This document shows positions 57,803-64,000 of a stretch of DNA of 64,000 bases, piece after piece. Position 1 is the stretch's first letter; each line of letters starts with the position of its first letter. The position numbers and the translations under genes are program-made. The notes under the pieces are model-generated. The model was not told the DNA's origin, searched no databases, and was given only the letters and a program-made list of their open reading frames with translations. The stretch comes from Helicoverpa zea (taxonomy: Eukaryota > Arthropoda > Insecta > Lepidoptera > Noctuidae): contig NC_061459.1 in NCBI RefSeq assembly GCF_022581195.2, forward strand, positions 992,001 to 1,056,000. Reading direction: 5' to 3'.

Positions 57803-58606
57803 AGTTATGTAATTTAAAAACATGTAAGTCATTACGAATCAACACTAGAAAATTTTCAGAAAACATTAGGTAATTATAAATTATTCCCCCAAAAATACAT
57901 TGATCGGTCACTGACCCCAACATAAGTTCTAGACAGATAAGGCTACATACAGAAGCAACGAACACCAAATTGCAGCCAAACGCGAGAAACCCGTGACATT
58001 GCATACATTCACACATTAAACAACACTTCATATAAATGTGACTGCCTCACAACTTACATTCTGTTTTTATTATTGGCAACTTTACGCTATTTTCGCACTG
58101 GCAATGTAATAAATCGACATTTTAAATGTGGAACAGAGACGGCTGTTACATGTCGCCATAACTTCTTGAATGTTTTTTTTTCTGTTAATGAGAAGATGGC
58201 TGCCTGTTCTTTTGGAAAATAAATCGAAAACTTCTTAAAGATCACTCATTGGTGAGTCACTTTTGATTTTATTCTTAATCTTTTCTTATATAGGTATTTT
58301 GGGATCAGCTTTCAAGTACAAGCATGCTGGTTAATTGGTTATTAAAGTGGGGTGTTGAACACAAACCTCGACTTAAACTAATAATTTTGCACTATGGAAA
58401 TTAATCAAATCAACGATGGTTGGATTGTTTTAAGTTATGTGGTCCCTTCTCATAGGCTGTATAGATTTCTTATAATCCACTCAACTATTTTCATATTTCA
58501 AGCGCCAACTTTTCTTTAAGAACTGACGTAGATGTTTTTGAACATCAAATATGCTAGTGTAATATTACTACAGAAACAAAACACTACAATACACAGTCGA
58601 CAGGTA

Positions 58607-58740
58607 ACACGAGGTACAGTAACGTGTAGTTTGAGGGGGCAGGTAGCTCCGTCTCCATCGTCTACAAGTGTTGCTGCTCCATCCATCACGAGCCAGTACA
58701 GCTGGGAGTACACCTTGCTCAACTATTGGGAGAAACTAAC
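58607..58740. other. GC-richer open patch, possible isolated exon
   Basis: The frame is open on both strands. On minus, an acceptor-like 'gtttctcccaatag' precedes a frame reading LSKVYSQLYWLVMDGAATLV and onward. On plus, the frame ends at a donor-like CTAAC|GTGAGA. I recognise no domain on either strand, so the strand is undecided and it may not be coding at all. Confidence 0.25.
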
Positions 58741-59609
58741 GTGAGATAATACTGTGTTAGAAATTGAATTATAAGGTACGTACTTATCTTACACACTGAA
58801 GAAGTTTTAAAAGGTGTCTTTGTAGTAGTACTTAGTGTTTTTAGTTTACAAAATATGTAAGGTACTAAATAAGTAATGATTTTAAATGAGTATAATGATT
58901 TCAAATAGGTTACAGATAAACATATTTGCTGAGAAATAAGCGGCCAATTATAATCACGGGCAAGTGAGGCAGGCTCAACTGTTACACGAAATATCAATTA
59001 TCCTTATGGATAACTACAGTAGGACAGTTAGTTAACAGTTTCTGATTTTTAAAGCTTTTATATGCAAGAGTAAACTTCAAAGTGAACGTACTATTGTTAA
59101 GAAGTATAAAATATAAACAACGTTTAAAACTGAAACACTATACTTTTTCTGTCTTCACCAGCTCGGAACATCGAGCTCATTTCTTCAGTTCCAGTGAAGG
59201 ATAGGTAGACGTTACTCGAATGAGTTTGTCTAATTTCTCAACAAGGAACCTCCTGTGTATCCGAGCTGATCTCGGCGCGATATTTCAGCGCTCACACCTA
59301 ACATTTGTAATGGCGGCCGCGCTCTGACGCGCGTTCTGTTACCGTGTTGTGTTACCCTCCTTTACTTATGTGCGCCTGGTACTTTGGATACAGATGTGTG
59401 TTAGTTTTTGGGTTGGTTTTTGTTTGTTTGTAAATGAAATTATTAACAATTCAATATAAATGCCACTTGCAATTTATCACTAGAATAATTTAACGTGGAT
59501 AAAAAGGCACAGAATAAACGTTGATATTATTAGGAACATACTAGAACTAGAATGTTCACCACTTTATAATAATGAATGAATTAGCTACGATAGAGGTTTA
59601 ACGCTCAAT

Positions 59610-59680
59610 CCTTCTCCATGTGAGAGGAGGCCTGTGCCCAGCAGTGGGACGATAAAAAGGCTGTAACAGTAACAGTAACA
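59610..59680 (+). mobile_element. Repeat 3' tail of 'ggcctgtgcccagcagtggg' type
   Basis: 'gagaggaggcctgtgcccag' + 'cagtgggacgataaaaagg' is followed by 'taacag' repeats. It is related to 57735-57802. Confidence 0.5.
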
Positions 59681-62600
59681 AAGGTTCATCTTGTCTCCTT
59701 AAAGTTAAAAACAAACTGTATGAATAAAGTAGATATTGTCATGTACATAACCTCATGTTTTAAAATTAAGCTAATAAAGTACAAAACTTTACTACTACCA
59801 GGTACTATTTAATGCTATGTATATCTTAGATGCTATGATGTAAAAAAACTTAATTCAAATACAAATAAATGATTATGCATGCTCAGTATACGATTACTTG
59901 ATATACCTACGAGTACCTACGTACGTTCCACCTAACCGCATTATACGTTGAGAGAACTAATATTATTTTATATAGCTTTTATTTATATCTGTCGCATATT
60001 GATTGAAAACGTGACTGGGAGATAGTACTCGAGACTATAACAGTATGTAGAAACTTTTATTAGCTTTTTTTGCTGTTATAATATTACGCGGTTTTTTGCT
60101 TTTTCCCGTGGGATTTTGGTTGTATTTTCGCCGATCGGTAGCGTACTATTAAGAGAGGTTAAATACGTAAAGAACGTCAGACTTCCGTATCAGAAGAAGT
60201 CGTTAAAAATCATTGCAGAGTTTAGTCTGTCTTTTTAATGTTTCTTAAATCAACATGGTTATGATATGATTGTCAAAATGTTATATTTACCATCTTTTTA
60301 TATTGACTAACAGGTTTAAAATATTCACATACCTACATGGAGTTATGAGGGCGAATTGTTTGGTTTCATTCAAGCAGTTCAGTCTTACCCTACTTCCAAC
60401 GCTCCATTTTAGCGTACCAGAACTCTAGCTTCCAAGGCCGCCGCAAAAATATAGCAACGTCACGCGATCCTGCAAAATGTGCTGCTTAGCCTTGATCCGA
60501 ACAAAGGTCAATATGTGGAGTAAATAATATATATCAGGTTATATATTAGGCAACAATAAACAGAGTATATCCAGTCACGACGTGATCCACGGAGTCCTAC
60601 AGGCCCAAGGGATCGTGCACGTACTGCGTAGACGGGCCGCTAAAATGCCGCGGGAAGACGAAAAGGTGTTGGGAAAAATTGAGAAAACTCTTTTTATAGA
60701 TGTCGGACGCAACAATTGTAGGTTTATGTAAATATATTATTTGGTCATTTTGCAACTTGAAAGTTATCGAAGTTATACGAAAGTTGAATTCTTGAAACTA
60801 TAGTTTGTTCTTTTTTTTCCAGTTAAGGTTATCAAACACCCTCAATTACTGTTATTCAAATATCTTAAACGCCATCACTCAAACTCTTCATCATGCAACA
60901 TTTTAGTCAAAGACAAACTCCAGTAAATTCGCTTATAGCGTTACTAACAGCAAAACAACTCGAGGGACCTACGTGACACGAACAAATAAAAACTACTTGT
61001 TCAACTTTGATAGCAGGAAATTGTTTTAAGCAACGTTCAAGAGGAGATTTCGTAGGTGGACTGTCCCAGATGTAACTTTGAACCCCTGTTTTCTTGAACG
61101 GAAAATAAAATAAAGAGTTTGATGTTGACTCTCTGTTTGTTGTTTGTTTTACTTGGTCTTTGGCGGGTTCGTTAAGTCTCGGCTCAATAGGTAGTTCGTG
61201 AGTTATGTGTTTGTGTCGTCGGAATCACGGTTCATTCTGCCAGTTTAAAAGTGTACATTTTAGGGCTCATTTATAAGAAGCTTTCGTTTTGACGCTAATT
61301 TATAACATCTACTAAATATAACATTTTATTATAAGGATTATAAGGAAGCTTATTTGACAACGGTACCCTAAACATTCGGTAAAACTTTTGATTATAATAA
61401 CTTTTACCAACTCCATAACTTTTGCAGTTCATAATCGCCGAAAGCTATAATATTCTTCGTCATTCTTCCAACACATGTTTACCAGTACAGACGTACAGTA
61501 ACACCGTGTATGCATGCATACGAACCTCATTGGAAAATCCAATTTCCTTAGAACGTGAACATTTTCCTTTAGACCGTACCATCGCATATTGTAAAGACGA
61601 GGGAGATATCATGTCGCGGTATTGTTATGTATGTGGGTGTTTGTGTGTAAATGTATCGGATCGTCAATTGTTTTTATTGCTTTGAATGAGGAATTTGGAA
61701 TGTTTAGTGGAAGCTAGCGAGCACTATTGAACATCATCAATGAAATATTTTTAATACGAAAACATGTAATTTGATGTTCTTACCAGACGTTCTGTTCTGA
61801 CTTTCGAAAAGTATGTTATCTTTGTTGAGTTAAAAAGAAGAAGAGCTGGTTCCATCTCCATGAAAAGGTATTCTAAATTAATTTAACTTATTAACAAAAT
61901 AAATAGTAATAAAAATGGTGACGTGACCAACACAGACAAAAGATCTGTCTTTAAAAAAAATATTAATGTAGAATTTATAGCCTATTAAAATGCACAGCAC
62001 GTAAACGTAAACAATATTTCCATTTTCAATAAAATAACTAGATAATAATGCCAATAATTTGAATACCCTTTATTTTTAGCAATAATTTTACAAAGCAAAT
62101 TGAAAAGTATTTTAGGCACGTTTTTGTTAAAAAATTTCATCAAGTTTTTGTCATATAACAAGTATATTTTGAAGGTTGATTATTGTGCAAAAAAAGGCTG
62201 GATAATCGATTTAAGTTCAATCAGTTATTAGCTTATTTATATTGAACTTTTTTTTTATAAAAAAATATCTCTTTTTGTATTTAATTTTGCGCAAGATTTT
62301 GTTATCCAAATTAAAGATAACTTAATTATTATATTAATCTTCAAAGTTATAATATTAAATACGTTTGTATAAAACATTGTAAGATGAAAGCGAAGTACAA
62401 CGAAGCAAATAAAAGGGCTCCTAATTAATTTAATTATTATAATAATATTGTTAGTCTGAGTTATTTTGCTGATCTACTAAATAACCACCCTTTATTTGAA
62501 TCGTAATCGTATTTCTGAGTGGGGTCAGTCCCTTAATATTGTTGTAATTTCTATTATCCTTGTTTTGGCCACAGTACGCGATTATAAAGGTTCAAATTAA

Positions 62601-63497
62601 TCTGAATACAAAATATGTTTGAGAAGCTGTTTTCATATCGTGATGCATAAAACTTTATAATATGCTGAGATTGAAAGATATTAAAAGAATCTTCATGATG
62701 TATTTATTTCTTCCAAATAAAATCAATAACTACAAAAATAACTCTTTCTGTATTGTAGATCTTTTTATCATTTCTTGTGAACTACAACTGTCATATGTAC
62801 AGTAAATAAACATAGACATATTTTAGATAAAAGATAATCCATGAAAAAAAAATCTGTCAGGTGCGTCTTCTAAGCATAACATTTATACATGAACTATTGA
62901 AGCAAAATCTTCGAAGAGTAGGTGTAATATTTACCTCGTTTAATTTTATTTCCATTCTTATATTTCTTTTGTGATTCAAGTACCTGCCAATCTATTTTTA
63001 TAGCAGGTTTTGTGAAAAAATATTTCAAGGCAAGGAATTAATGTTATTTCATTAAGAAACTGCTCTTACATCTGGCCGAGCTTTTTTAATAAGTATAAAT
63101 ACCTAATATTTGCTTAATATATCGATGGTTAAGGGCCTATTAAATCAACAGTTAACTGATATTTGCGGGGTTTCCATACAAAAGCTGCCAAAACGTAAAA
63201 CACATTCTTCAGATATTTATCTGGCGATTGAAAATCGGCCCTTAAATTATTAATTCGATTAAATTCCAGTTAAAAATCTCGCTAAAGAAAATCTACAAAT
63301 CTTGGAATGCGATTGGTCATCAGTAATAACATTGCCACTAGTGATTAAACGTATAAAAAGTGAATCCTCTGAGTACATAATTATTAGAAGACTGCCAATC
63401 TTATCAGTGTGATTTCACCCTCTCGACTCACCGACATTGCATGTGTCACAGAGTATTCGTAAGTAGTAGGTCAATTCGATAGTTTAATCAAAAACAT

Positions 63498-63860
63498 GAT
63501 GATGATGTCCTCCTAGCCGATTATCGGCTACGGCGGCTGTTCTCATGTAAGGAGATTAGCCAACTACGCAGGACATATTATAGTGCACGAGCATTTGCGC
63601 AGACACAGGTGCACTCACTATTCCTTAACTCTCATAGCCCGATGGGACGGTAATCCGACACGACCGGAGAGAGATCAGGCGCAGGACCGACATTTACGTG
63701 CTCTCCGATGCACGGGTGTATCAATCACCAGCTTCCAGGCTCCGGGCTGCTTTGTGAAAGTCTTCTAAAACCCACAAAGCGATTTCGGCCCGACTCGGGA
63801 ATCGAACCCGAGACCTCGTGCTCAGCAGCCGCACTTGCGACAGCTAGACCAACGAGGCAG
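63498..63860 (-). mobile_element. tRNA-derived SINE (family B), complete, inverted
   Basis: On minus the head starts 'ctgcctcgttggtctagctg' with B box 'gggttcgattcccgagtc' and the end is 'cgataatcggctaggaggac' + 'atcatcatc'. A 14-bp duplication, 'ttaatcaaaaacat', flanks it (63484-63497 and 63861-63874). It has a segment near 63738-63786 that the copy at 44560 lacks. Confidence 0.93.
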
Positions 63861-63874
63861 TTAATCAAAAACAT

Positions 63875-64000
63875 ACTATGCTATTTAGAGCCAGATCCCG
63901 CACATTGACTAACTGGCATATAAATAAGTTAATGTGCATGTTTTTTGTATGTTTAATATGATAATCAGAAATTAAATTGTAGACGTGAAAGTTTATTTTT
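63875..64000. other. Window end, nothing recognised
   Basis: Short AT-rich sequence after the SINE. No feature seen. Confidence 0.5.

Larger units (their letters stand above)
57086..63497. other. Gene-poor DNA with small GC-rich islands
   Basis: No confident gene. GC-richer islands lie at 57359-57510, 58607-58740, 59255-59350 and 60573-60672. Repeat tails lie at 57735-57802 and 59610-59680. The rest is AT-rich without recognisable structure. Confidence 0.5.

Overview
This window looks like lepidopteran (moth) genomic DNA. It is AT-rich, its genes carry short GT-AG introns, and one gene encodes a bombyxin-class insulin-like peptide. It also holds tRNA-derived SINEs with (GAT)n-type tails and short repeats ending in the moth-typical 'cccgcgacttcgtc' signature. 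The noctuid-like flavour is inference; no species is claimed. There is no bacterial-style operon structure, no CRISPR array and no rRNA.

Layout. (1) 2209-10538, minus strand: one 14-exon gene for a U1/matrin-type zinc-finger, RS/RE-rich nuclear protein. The exons join in a single open frame of about 932 residues, and the introns hold degraded repeats. (2) 13656-16260, plus strand: a complete insulin-like peptide gene with a TATA box, a non-coding first exon, two coding exons and poly(A) signals. (3) About 16.3-40 kb: gene-poor AT-rich DNA. It contains SINE pieces, a 197-202 bp tandem array (29041-29960), a candidate solo LTR, a duplicated ATTA-containing module and the 3' fragment of a reverse-transcriptase element. 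(4) About 40.0-49.8 kb: a nested transposon. A non-LTR retrotransposon (ORF1, then an endonuclease/RT ORF2) has been split inside ORF2 by a 5564 bp LTR element. That element has 187 bp LTRs differing at one base and an exact 5 bp target duplication. Its 5.2 kb interior has no gag/pol frame, but it carries a 47 bp x ~13 array, a 30 bp array and a SINE with its own target duplication. (5) 49.8-64 kb: gene-poor DNA with SINEs, a small inverted-repeat element, a C-rich repeat and one possible isolated exon.

The two host genes are unrelated in role: one is probably an RNA-processing or nuclear factor, the other a secreted growth/metabolic hormone. Nothing suggests they work together. The most unusual object is the coding-empty LTR element with internal arrays. 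The non-LTR element's ORF2 is also notable: it has no ATG before or inside its endonuclease domain.
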